DNA of 39,276 nucleotides, from NCBI GenBank assembly GCA_016787485.1, contig JAEUUL010000018.1:1-39276 (forward strand), in the 5' to 3' direction. This document shows, piece by piece, positions 1 through 6,970 of the stretch. The position numbers and the translations under genes are program-made. Under the pieces are notes generated by a model. That model saw nothing but the letters and a program-made list of their open reading frames with translations, was not told where the DNA came from and did no database searches. This DNA is from Bacteroidota bacterium. Lineage in GTDB: Bacteria > Bacteroidota > Bacteroidia > NS11-12g > UBA955. Position 1 is the stretch's first letter. Each line of letters begins with the position of its first letter.

Positions 1-82
1 CAATTTTTTGTCGAAGGTCAGTTTGTCCAAAAGTTTGGGTGTAAGAAACTGTCACAAAAATTAGTAGGAAGAATTTTGTCAT
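1..82 (-). CDS. Secreted protein, N-terminal fragment (next cassette)
   Basis: An ATG at 82 opens a frame that runs off the window edge. It reads M-T-K-F-F-L-L-I-F-V-T-V-S-Y-T-Q-T-F-G-Q and then a polar stretch. This is a typical Sec signal peptide: a lysine, a hydrophobic core, and likely cleavage after FGQ. Only 27 residues are visible, so the mature function is unknown. The start lies 57 bases past the predicted recombination point (139/140) of the attC-like site, the usual place for the first gene of the next integron cassette. The AT-rich composition matches the neighbouring helicase cassette. No TAnnTTTG box is visible, so it may depend on an upstream promoter, as cassette genes often do. 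The signal peptide is seen directly; the cassette status is inferred. Confidence 0.55.
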   Translation of the reverse strand, partial: MTKFFLLIFVTVSYTQTFGQTDLRQKI

Positions 83-137
83 AAAAAAGTTTACTATAGT
101 CTGTTTGTTTTAGTTGTCGGTTTGTAAAATTGCCACC

Positions 138-268
138 AACGTTTTGGCGCTTGGCGCAGTGGCGGATTTCGGAGCACAAAACTGTCAATACACCACAAAA
201 GTTGATGCGAGGTAGAATGTTCAATTAACCACGTCACCCGCCATTGAGCCAAACGCCTGTTGTGTGCT
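138..268 (-). repeat. attC-like imperfect palindrome at the 3' end of the helicase cassette
   Basis: On the minus strand the order is: AGCACACAAC (268-259), one base, a 20-base arm (257-238), a 72-base loop, the matching 20-base arm (165-146), four to five bases, then CGTTGG (from 141). The two 20-base arms pair at 17 of 20 positions. This is the R''-L''-loop-L'-R' layout of an integron attC site, and the total of about 131 bases is within the known size range. AGCACACAAC is the exact complement of the ten bases at the predicted cassette 5' end (2140-2131), as required because R' is split across the cassette junction. The site begins 11 bases after the helicase stop codon. GTTGTGT and GTTGGTG are close to, but not perfect matches to, GTTRRRY. 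Confidence 0.6.
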
Positions 269-2139
269 GTTTTTCTTTTCATATCTTGATTGAACTATTC
301 TTGATTTTACTATTGTAAAAGTCAATTAGTCTCTTGTCTTCTATAATATCCTTTTTTTGAATACGCCTTTTTAATGTCAAGCCTTCAAGTGTTCGACACC
401 GACTTAGTGCTGTATAAAGTTGTCCGTTAACGAATGCTCCTGAACCCAAATCAACAATTACATTATCAAATGTCAATCCTTGGCTTTTGTGAATGGTTAT
501 AGCCCAAGCAAGTTTAATCGGATATTGTTCAAATGTCCCAACAACTTTTGATGTTATGCGCCCCTTGTTTTTATCCCATTGATATTGCCTATTTTCCCAC
601 GTTTCTTTTTGCAATGTATGAATTGAACCGTCTTTTAAACGAATTTCGATTTTCTCGTCATCTATAAACTCAATTTTTGCAATGGTTCCGTTCACCCAAC
701 GTCTTCCCTTATCAACGCTATCATTTTTTACAAGCATTATTTGTGAGTTTCTTCTTAACTCTAATACAGGGTCAGTTGGATATTTATCTTCCTTGAAATC
801 GCCAGTAATATTTGCCTTGAAAAAATGACTTTTGTAGGGTAAGCTATTTAACTTGGTTACATTTTCTGACTTTGCCAAGTAATTGTTAGTTGTTAATGTG
901 ATAACAAATTCTTCTGGTTTAGGCGTAAAGCTAGGATTGTATCTTTTGTTGAGTTCGTCAATTCCATTATTATCAATTGAACAATCTCTTACTTTATTGA
1001 GCAAACTTATAAACTCTTCATTTGATTGTCTATGAACCTTGTTAAACTCAAAAGTTTCAGAGTTTAGTTGTTTATATGCTACGCTGTCAAAAAAATATTC
1101 ACTGTCATAGATAATTTTAAAAAGTTCACTTTCAACTTCATCAGCATTATCAATAACAGGAGGTAATTGAAAAATATCTCCAACTAAAATTAATTGTTTG
1201 CCACCGAAAATTTTATTGGGATTTCCACCATTCATTCTTAGCGAATAGTCTAAGCCTTCTAAGATGTCGGAACGCAACATTGAAACTTCATCAATTATGA
1301 TGGTGTCCGTTTGTTCTAATATTTTCCTTTTTTGAAAAAACGGTTTGAAAATGGTTATGTCAGGGTCGTTGGGAAGAAGCGGCTTTAAAGGAAATCGAAA
1401 AAATGAATGTATTGTTTGACCTCCAATATTAATTGCAGCTATTCCAGTAAACGCAACTAATAATACACTCTTTTCAGTCTGCTTGGTAAAATAATGAATG
1501 AAAGTAGATTTACCCGTTCCTGCTTTACCAGTAAGAAATATTGACTTGTCAGAATTTTCAATTAAGTCAAAAAGTTTTTTGGCTGTTTTATCATTCTCAT
1601 ATCCAGCAGGAAGTTCAATGTATTTATTATAGAAATCGGGCAACTCCAACTCATCAAATAAGGTCAGTTGTTTAGCTTGACCATTGTCTCCTTCTTCTAT
1701 TCTTAAAAAGAAAAACAAGTCACCCATATTGTCGTGAAATGGGTCGTCAATATTGAGTTCTTCGTCATAACCAGCTAAATGTTTGAATATGTAAAATGCC
1801 TTTTTTAAGATATTTGGATACGATGTTGTTCCCCTTGCTATGCCATCTGATATAGATTTTTTTGAAATGGTTATTCCGATGAAATGAAGATATTGTAATA
1901 AAGAGTCAATATTATTTTCTGTATCGGAAATGTCGCAGTTGTCATTAAAATCTCGGAAACCTTTTTTGAATGGTAAGTCGCTGTCTTCGTCAGGTCCATA
2001 ATAGAGTTGTCGAGCAATAGAAGGGTTGAAAGTCCCGTCAGTAATTAGAGGGGATTTTTTAAAATTTTGTCGCCAAGTATTTTCTATTTGTTTAATCGTC
2101 ATTTTGTCTCGTTATGGGGTGTCTTAAAATAGCACACAA
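140..2139 (-). mobile_element. Predicted integron-like cassette carrying a helicase gene
   Basis: The proposed cassette runs from TTGTGTGCT (2139-2131) to the attC-like site that ends at 140. It holds one gene in the correct orientation, with a short leader (about 37 bases) and the recombination site just after the stop. The length would be 2,000 bases, long for a cassette. Its AT-rich composition contrasts with the chromosome from 3500 onward. The boundaries are inferred from the complementarity of 2131-2140 with 259-268 and have not been tested by comparison with an empty site. Confidence 0.5.
279..2102 (-). CDS. Pif1/RecD-like SF1 DNA helicase
   Basis: This 607-residue protein has SF1B helicase motifs of the Pif1 type. 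Walker A is GKAGTGKST (about 192-200), followed by LVAFTGIAAINIGGQTIHSFF. Walker B is IIIDEVSML (about 268-276), motif III is GDIFQLPPV (about 308-316), and near the C-terminus come AITIHKSQGLTFDNV and YTALSRCRTLEGL. Members translocate 5'-3' on single-stranded DNA using ATP. Residues 1-160 match no domain I recognise, so this is a helicase core with an unknown N-terminal module rather than a plain housekeeping Pif1. It is the only gene in the predicted cassette, lies downstream of an integrase on the same strand, and is much more AT-rich than the chromosome around it. A role as mobile cargo, possibly in defence, is speculation; the helicase assignment is firm. Confidence 0.85.
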   Translation of the reverse strand: MTIKQIENTWRQNFKKSPLITDGTFNPSIARQLYYGPDEDSDLPFKKGFRDFNDNCDISDTENNIDSLLQYLHFIGITISKKSISDGIARGTTSYPNILKKAFYIFKHLAGYDEELNIDDPFHDNMGDLFFFLRIEEGDNGQAKQLTLFDELELPDFYNKYIELPAGYENDKTAKKLFDLIENSDKSIFLTGKAGTGKSTFIHYFTKQTEKSVLLVAFTGIAAINIGGQTIHSFFRFPLKPLLPNDPDITIFKPFFQKRKILEQTDTIIIDEVSMLRSDILEGLDYSLRMNGGNPNKIFGGKQLILVGDIFQLPPVIDNADEVESELFKIIYDSEYFFDSVAYKQLNSETFEFNKVHRQSNEEFISLLNKVRDCSIDNNGIDELNKRYNPSFTPKPEEFVITLTTNNYLAKSENVTKLNSLPYKSHFFKANITGDFKEDKYPTDPVLELRRNSQIMLVKNDSVDKGRRWVNGTIAKIEFIDDEKIEIRLKDGSIHTLQKETWENRQYQWDKNKGRITSKVVGTFEQYPIKLAWAITIHKSQGLTFDNVIVDLGSGAFVNGQLYTALSRCRTLEGLTLKRRIQKKDIIEDKRLIDFYNSKIKNSSIKI

Positions 2140-2287
2140 CTTCATATATACGCAATGTGCGCCATAGCCTCATCTTCGGAAAAGCCTTCCTGGAAAGGGA
2201 TGGCGAAGTATAACAGAAGCGGGGATTGGCGAAGTTTGTTAAAATACTTACCAAACGAAATGTGTGCGGGATTGGCGAAGTTTGTCA
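2131..2287 (-). other. attI-like region: recombination point plus direct repeats
   Basis: This stretch between the integrase stop (2297) and the helicase start (2102) holds the predicted crossover sequence G/TTGTGTGCT (2140-2131, minus). It also holds three direct repeats on the plus strand: GGGATGGCGAAGTA (2197-2210, partial), GGGATTGGCGAAGTTTGTTA (2222-2241) and GGGATTGGCGAAGTTTGTCA (2268-2287). Integron attI sites combine a core site with direct-repeat integrase-binding sites, so this is a plausible primary attachment site. Here the repeats lie 57-147 bases from the core, farther than in class 1 attI. They could instead serve another function; only the repeats themselves are seen directly. 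Confidence 0.4.
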
Positions 2288-2296
2288 TTTTATTTA

Positions 2297-3400
2297 TCAA
2301 AGATTCAGGCTGTCCAGTGGGCTCTTGATTTGCTTTTGGTGTTTGTCGGTTATCTTGGTGTAAATCATGGTTGTGCGTATGTCCTTATGGCCCAGCAGAT
2401 CCTGAATGAGTACAGTGTCCACACCGGACTCAAGCAAATGGGTTGCAAAACTGTGTCTGAGGCTGTGTATACTTCCTTCTCTGCTAAACCCTGCTTGTTT
2501 TTTGGCTTTGGCAAATACCAGTTGCAGGCTTCTTTTGCTATACTGGTCACCATATTGGCCTTCAAACAACCAAAATTTTGGAGTATAAACCCCAATGTAC
2601 TCTTCGAGAAGGGCAAGCAATTTCGGACTCAACATCACCACCCTGTCTTTTTTCCCTTTTCCGGCCTCAATGCGTATTTGCATGGCCTGTTTATACAAGT
2701 CAGTCAACTTTAAGTTTACCACTTCTGATACCCTCAATCCTGCGCTGTAGGCTGTGTATAACATCACCCTGTGTTTCAGGTTCTGCACAGTGCTGAAAAG
2801 ACGTTCCACTTCACTCGTTTGCCAGTATTTGGGCAATTGTTCCTGTTTTTTCGCCCTGGGCAATTGGTATACCGCCCTGGGCTGTCCCCACACTTTTTCA
2901 TACAGGAATTTAATGGCATTTACCATGCTGTTCAATGAGCTTGCTCCATACTTTCGGGCGTCCAGCAGAAATTCTAGGAATTTTTCAATTTCCCGTCGTT
3001 GCAAATTTCGAATGTCCTGTTTCTGGAAATAATGCCAAAACAAGAGAATGTTTCCGCGGTAGTTTTTCAATGTGGACTGGCTGTATCCCCTAATTTTTAT
3101 CTGCCTCGTATAGTCTTCCAGCCATTCCGGCAGGGTTTGGCCGGCAGTTTCATGTAAAACAGATTCCGGACCAGCCGGTTGCAGGTCACGAATCAAATCT
3201 ATAAGGTGCTGCTTTGCCGCAGGAATATGCCAGCAGCCCAGGGTTCGGCTGAACCGGCTGCCGGGAATCTTCCGCACAGATTGATTCAGGGTGTCATTAT
3301 AGGTATACCGAAGGGCAAATCGTTTCTCTCCTTTGTATTCAATGGTTTCTGGAGAAATTCCGGATTTATTCAGGTTTTGTAAAATGGTTTGCCCGTCCAT
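2297..3400 (-). CDS. Tyrosine recombinase with an IntI-like C-terminus
   Basis: This 367-residue integrase has a SAM-like core-binding domain (about 90-175) and a catalytic domain with R223 (GLRVSEV), the GKGKKDR lysine turn (about 247-253), H312-x-x-R315, H338 (LLGHKD) and nucleophile Y347 (MIYT). The C-terminal TTMIYT...IKSPLDSL closely resembles the ends of integron integrases. The IntI-specific insertion between the GKGKKDR turn and the HxLRH motif is absent, so it is a relative of IntI rather than a canonical one. Residues 1-75 form an extra N-terminal segment with an IPGSRFSRTLGCWHIP motif. Its 3' end faces the direct repeats and the helicase cassette, so integrase and cassettes point the same way. 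A TATATTTG box lies four bases before the ATG. Confidence 0.9.
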   Translation of the reverse strand: MDGQTILQNLNKSGISPETIEYKGEKRFALRYTYNDTLNQSVRKIPGSRFSRTLGCWHIPAAKQHLIDLIRDLQPAGPESVLHETAGQTLPEWLEDYTRQIKIRGYSQSTLKNYRGNILLFWHYFQKQDIRNLQRREIEKFLEFLLDARKYGASSLNSMVNAIKFLYEKVWGQPRAVYQLPRAKKQEQLPKYWQTSEVERLFSTVQNLKHRVMLYTAYSAGLRVSEVVNLKLTDLYKQAMQIRIEAGKGKKDRVVMLSPKLLALLEEYIGVYTPKFWLFEGQYGDQYSKRSLQLVFAKAKKQAGFSREGSIHSLRHSFATHLLESGVDTVLIQDLLGHKDIRTTMIYTKITDKHQKQIKSPLDSLNL

Positions 3401-3404
3401 AGAA

Positions 3405-3412
3405 CAAATATA
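3405..3412 (-). promoter_or_regulatory. -7 promoter box of the integrase gene
   Basis: TATATTTG matches the Bacteroidota -7 consensus TAnnTTTG and ends four bases before the ATG at 3400, so the message would have almost no leader. No TTTG is present 19 bases upstream. A bulged inverted repeat, ATATTGAGGTC (3436-3446) with GACCAATAT (3464-3472), lies just upstream and could be an operator. Confidence 0.5.
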
Positions 3413-3511
3413 TAAATTTCAATGACAATTCCGTCATATTGAGGTCGTACACTTTATTAAAATGACCAATATTTTGCCATTTTTATATTCTCCAAACCGG
3501 GAACTTCTCCC

Positions 3512-4147
3512 TCAATCCAGCATCCCTTTGCCTTTCAGAATGGCATCGTAATATTTCGCAATGCGGGCTTCGCGGGTCTGGGCTTGTTTGGCTCCGCTGA
3601 AGTGGATCATGTAGCCGCGCTGCCGGCCCGGGGTAAGGGCTTCAAATGCGGCCCGGAATTCCGGGTTGTCATGGAAGGCTGCTTCAAGTTCCGAAGGGTA
3701 GTTCATCTCCTTTTTCGGTTCTTCGGGTAGTTTTTTACCGCTTTTTTCCACGGCTGCGGCTTCCTGCAGACAGGCCAGAATTTCCTGCTGATACCGCAGG
3801 ATTCTGTCCGGGTCCGTCGTTTTGAACAGCCTGGCTTCGCGGGAGTTTTCACCGGCTTTGTCCAGTATCTGTGCCGGGTCTTCCAGCAGGGCGCCCTTAA
3901 AGAAATTCAGGGAAGCATAGTCCTTGAACGCGGCCAGCAGTACCACGTTTTTGTACACCCCTGGTTTGGTTTCGGTGGTGTACACGGGCATGCCCCATTT
4001 GCACTCTTCCTTCAGTCCGCTTTGCAGGGCCAGGCAGCGCAGCAGCTGCAGTTCCTCTGCCCACTTGTGGACTTTGCACGCCGGTGTGCCGCCCAGCTTG
4101 CAGCGCATGCACCCATCCACAAAGTAGAGTTCTGCAGAAGTGTTCAC
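3512..4147 (-). CDS. DUF1801 / YdeI-family protein with a Cys-rich N-terminus
   Basis: This 211-residue cytosolic protein starts with GTG at 4147. It has the fold-defining stretch of the DUF1801 family (LKEECKWGMPVYT... at about 46-58, then NVVLLAAFKDYASLNFFKGALL) and a C-terminal YdeI/OmpD-associated segment with LTPGRQRGYMIHFSGAKQ and TREARIAKYYDAILKGKG. The family's biochemical role is not established. Unlike its paralogue at 4653-5231 it carries C13-x2-C16-x7-C24-x2-H27, a pattern that could bind a metal. The GTG start is supported by a TAAATTTG box (4153-4160) ending five bases upstream. It shares its strand with the paralogue, but a 505-base gap holding a repeat element separates them, so co-transcription is doubtful. 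Confidence 0.82.
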   Translation of the reverse strand: MNTSAELYFVDGCMRCKLGGTPACKVHKWAEELQLLRCLALQSGLKEECKWGMPVYTTETKPGVYKNVVLLAAFKDYASLNFFKGALLEDPAQILDKAGENSREARLFKTTDPDRILRYQQEILACLQEAAAVEKSGKKLPEEPKKEMNYPSELEAAFHDNPEFRAAFEALTPGRQRGYMIHFSGAKQAQTREARIAKYYDAILKGKGMLD

Positions 4148-4152
4148 AGGGG

Positions 4153-4160
4153 CAAATTTA
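4153..4160 (-). promoter_or_regulatory. -7 promoter box before the GTG start at 4147
   Basis: TAAATTTG fits TAnnTTTG on the minus strand and ends five bases before the GTG, which supports that unusual start codon. No -33 TTTG is visible at the expected spacing. Confidence 0.5.
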
Positions 4161-4183
4161 CATGTTAATGTCTGCTATGAATA

Positions 4184-4611
4184 TCCACCTTTGGCATTAC
4201 CCAAAGGTGGAGCCAAAGGCTAGCCGCGCAAATCATTTTGTTGAAAACTACGATCCTGTCTGTTACCACGCGGCTAAGGTTTTCGCGCACCGATGCAAGG
4301 CGGTAAGGCGCCTCTTTTCAGCGAAAACGGAACCCGCTTGCTGCAGGCCCCCGCGCACAGCCGGCATCTTGTTTTCTTACCAAAATGCTTTGAAGCGGCC
4401 TCCCCGGGACGCTACACGGGTTGTCGCTATTTTACGGTTTTTTATACAGCCGGTCATAGCCGTGGGGTAGGCCCTGCAGTTTGCCCCCGATCGAAGCATC
4501 GGGGCCTTGATCCCGATAGCTTCCCGATTGCTATCGGGAGGGATTTACTCCACTTTTGGATTACTTGTCCCTGACTGAAGCGAAGCGGAACGTCGGGAAG
4601 CCAAAAGTGGA
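4184..4611. repeat. Long intergenic repeat, copy A (MITE-like)
   Basis: This 428-base noncoding element fills most of the gap between two paralogous genes. Its ends are inverted copies of each other: TCCACCTTTGGC (4184-4195) and, on the other strand from 4611, TCCACTTTTGGC (11 of 12). The left end folds into a 10-bp stem (4185-4194 with 4201-4210). The right end forms an 11-bp stem (4549-4559 with 4601-4611) around a spacer containing GTCCCTGACTGAAG. Inside are paired 8-mers TAGCCGCG/CGCGGCTA (4221-4228, 4269-4276) and a 10-bp stem (4511-4520 with 4530-4539). The element at 9092-9516 shares the ends, length and layout. No credible reading frame is present. Confidence 0.75.
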
Positions 4612-4652
4612 AAATCCCAAAAAAATGGGTTTTAAATTCACCGACAATAATA

Positions 4653-5231
4653 TCAGTCATCCAACCCTTTTCCGTTCAGGATGGAATCCAGGTATTTTTC
4701 AATGCGGGCTTCGCGGGTTTTGGATTGTTTGGCAGAGGAGAAATACAGCAGATATCCACGCTGCCGCCCGGGGCTGAGGGATGCAAAGGCGGTTTTCAGG
4801 GCCGGCAGGTCTTCCATTTTCTGCTGCAACTCCACCGGAAACGCAAATTCCGTTGTGGATTTCAACACCAGCTTTTGTCCTGATTTTTCAATGACAATTG
4901 CCTCCTGCATGTATTTTTTAATCAAGGGTTCTTGCTCCAGGAGGTCCTGCATATGCCTGAAACGCATCTGCCGTGGTCCCTGCACATTGTCGGTCTGCTG
5001 TACCAGCAATTTTTCAGTATCGGGCATCAGGGCACCTTTGTGAAACAGCAGGGCGCAATACCCCTTAAATCCGTGGATCAGAAATACATTTTTCCCGTTC
5101 AAAGTATAGCAGGGGACGCCCCATTTCAGTTCCTCTGTAAGTCCGGTTTCCAATGCCAGTGCGCGCAAACGGAGAAATTCCTCCTTCCATAGCCTGGCCT
5201 TTTCAAAGTAGAAATTCACCACAGGATTCAT
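4653..5231 (-). CDS. DUF1801 / YdeI-family protein
   Basis: This 192-residue protein is a paralogue of the protein at 3512-4147. Both share LTEELKWGVPCYT, a KGxxLLFHKGALM-like stretch, and the C-terminal block LSPGRQRGYLLYFSSAKQSKTREARIEKYLDSILNGKGL. It lacks the N-terminal cysteine cluster of its neighbour and is the more typical family member. Its function is not established; it is predicted to be soluble, with no signal peptide or membrane segment. It lies 277 bases downstream of ruvB on the same strand. No TAnnTTTG box is found next to its ATG. Confidence 0.83.
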   Translation of the reverse strand: MNPVVNFYFEKARLWKEEFLRLRALALETGLTEELKWGVPCYTLNGKNVFLIHGFKGYCALLFHKGALMPDTEKLLVQQTDNVQGPRQMRFRHMQDLLEQEPLIKKYMQEAIVIEKSGQKLVLKSTTEFAFPVELQQKMEDLPALKTAFASLSPGRQRGYLLYFSSAKQSKTREARIEKYLDSILNGKGLDD

Positions 5232-5508
5232 GAGACGATTTTTGTTATTGGGGAATACAGATGTGTAACATTTTATCGGGTTTCACAATTTCAAAAAAAC
5301 CACAGAGTGAACAGTGCAGCACAGAGATATTTTCATTCCATTCCACTCCATACGCTGAATATGTAAATTGAGGCATCTGCCAACCCGCATCCCCTCTTGA
5401 GAGGGGGAAGACCTTTTACACGTGGCTTCTGGCAATCCCCCGGGGTGTGTCGAACAAACAAAAACTACCCGATATCCGTTGAATTCCCCGATTCCTATCG
5501 TTCAGAAA
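5232..5508. repeat. Intergenic region with a short palindromic repeat
   Basis: This gap between ruvB and the DUF1801 gene holds the palindrome CCCCTCTTGAGAGGGG (5391-5406), preceded by CAACCCGCAT and followed by a purine-rich run, with a further GC-rich CCCCCGGGG at 5437-5445. It looks like a dispersed intergenic repeat. Only one copy is present in this window. No gene or RNA motif is recognised here. Confidence 0.35.
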
Positions 5509-6531
5509 TCAGAACAATCCTCCGCCGGGGGTGTTCGGCAACTTTCCCAGATGCCGGTAGGCAAGGGCAGTGGCTTCGCGGCCGCGGGCGGTGCGCTGTA
5601 TGTATCCTTCCTGTATCAGAAACGGCTCGTACACTTCTTCTATGGTGCCGGACTCTTCGCCCACGGCAGTGGCAATGGTGTTCAGTCCCACCGGTCCGCC
5701 CTTGAACTTGTCAATGATGGTGGCCAGTATGCGGTTGTCCATTTCGTCCAGTCCGTGGGCATCCACGTTCAGCGCATTCAGGGCAAACTGGGCAATGGCC
5801 AGGTCTATGGTTCCGTCGCCTTTGATCTGGGCAAAGTCGCGGGTGCGTCGCAAAAGGGCATTGGCAATGCGCGGGGTTCCGCGGCTGCGGCGGGCGATCT
5901 CGTAGGCTGCCTGTTCCTGTATGGGTGCATTCAGAATATGGGCACTGCGCATCACAATACGGCTCAATACCTCGGCGGTGTAATATTCCAGCCGGAAGTT
6001 GATGCCAAATCTTGCCCGCAGGGGGGCAGTTAGGAGTCCGCTGCGGGTGGTGGCGCCCACAAGGGTAAACGGACTCAGACTGATCTGCACACTGCGGGCA
6101 CTCGGCCCGGTGTCTATCATGATGTCTATCTTGTAGTCCTCCATGGCGCTGTAGAGGTATTCTTCCACTACAGGACTCAGGCGGTGTATTTCATCAATGA
6201 ACAGCACATCCCCCTCATCCAGGTTGGTGAGCAGACCGGCAAGGTCTCCCGGTTTTTCCAGCACCGGCCCGCTGGTGATTTTCATGGATGAGCCCAGTTC
6301 ATTGGCCACAATATGGCTAAGGGTGGTTTTGCCCAGTCCCGGAGGGCCGTGCAGCAGGATATGGTCCAGGGCTTCACCGCGCAGTTTGGCGGCGGCAACA
6401 AAAATCTGCAGGTTTTCCAGAATCTTTTCCTGACCCGTAAAATCGTCGAAATGCTGCGGGCGCAACACTTTTTCGATGTCGTGTTCAGCCTTGCTCAAAT
6501 GGTCTTTGTCCGGGTCCAGGTTGGGATTCAT
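5509..6531 (-). CDS. ruvB: Holliday junction branch migration ATPase RuvB
   Basis: This 340-residue AAA+ motor drives branch migration of Holliday junctions together with RuvA and hands them to RuvC. Visible features are [12 protein letters not shown] at the N-terminus, Walker [10 protein letters not shown] (62-70), Walker B FIDEIHR (111-117), the sensor stretch [18 protein letters not shown], and the C-terminal winged helix ending in [20 protein letters not shown]. Length and motifs are those of the complete family. It is not next to ruvA or ruvC here, which is common in Bacteroidota. The start is the ATG giving [13 protein letters not shown]. The assignment is secure. Confidence 0.98.
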   Translation of the reverse strand: MNPNLDPDKDHLSKAEHDIEKVLRPQHFDDFTGQEKILENLQIFVAAAKLRGEALDHILLHGPPGLGKTTLSHIVANELGSSMKITSGPVLEKPGDLAGLLTNLDEGDVLFIDEIHRLSPVVEEYLYSAMEDYKIDIMIDTGPSARSVQISLSPFTLVGATTRSGLLTAPLRARFGINFRLEYYTAEVLSRIVMRSAHILNAPIQEQAAYEIARRSRGTPRIANALLRRTRDFAQIKGDGTIDLAIAQFALNALNVDAHGLDEMDNRILATIIDKFKGGPVGLNTIATAVGEESGTIEEVYEPFLIQEGYIQRTARGREATALAYRHLGKLPNTPGGGLF

Positions 6532-6637
6532 GTCAGAGTTTCAAAATTCAGTCTTTCCGTTGAATAATTTACCAGGGTCTGTGCAGTTTAATTTTGCGGA
6601 CCTGCATTTTACACCCCGGTTGTGCAGACAGCCGTTA

Positions 6638-6907
6638 TCAGGCAAGGATTCGCTGCACGATTCCGGAGAAGAGGAACAGCGTAAGCCCAAGCAGTGTAAA
6701 CCCTGTTTGCCACAATGCCTGCCGGCGGTTCTCCGCGTGCCGGTACAGTTCGGCAATTTCCCATAAAGCAGAAATGAATAGAAATACGGCCGGTACACAC
6801 AAAACAAACATCAGCGGATAAAGAAACAGGCCCAGAAAGGGAACAGGGGCAAACCATCCGGCCAGATAGATGACAAAGCAGGTAGCGCTAAAAAGCAATC
6901 CGGACAT
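6638..6907 (-). CDS. Small membrane protein of unknown function
   Basis: This 89-residue hydrophobic protein has three likely membrane segments: about residues 3-18, 22-46 (PVPFLGLFLYPLMFVLCVPAVFLFI) and 66-85. A charged stretch (EIAELYRHAENRRQ) lies between the second and third. No known family is recognised. Reality is supported by the clean hydrophobicity pattern and by its position in an otherwise empty 440-base gap between ruvB and the DUF1801 gene on the same strand. It lacks an obvious promoter box. Confidence 0.55.
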   Translation of the reverse strand: MSGLLFSATCFVIYLAGWFAPVPFLGLFLYPLMFVLCVPAVFLFISALWEIAELYRHAENRRQALWQTGFTLLGLTLFLFSGIVQRILA

Positions 6908-6970
6908 AGTTGTGGGTCAATATTGAACAAGCATTATATGTTATAAATCCATTGCGGGTAATGAACTTTT

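Noticed and set aside
2297..3400. Prophage integrase
   Set aside because: No phage structural, replication or lysis genes are nearby, and the C-terminus and adjacent palindrome fit an integron-like role better.
4084..4574. Open frames running through repeat copy A
   Set aside because: They cross hairpin arms, have no recognisable protein features, and have no counterpart in copy B.
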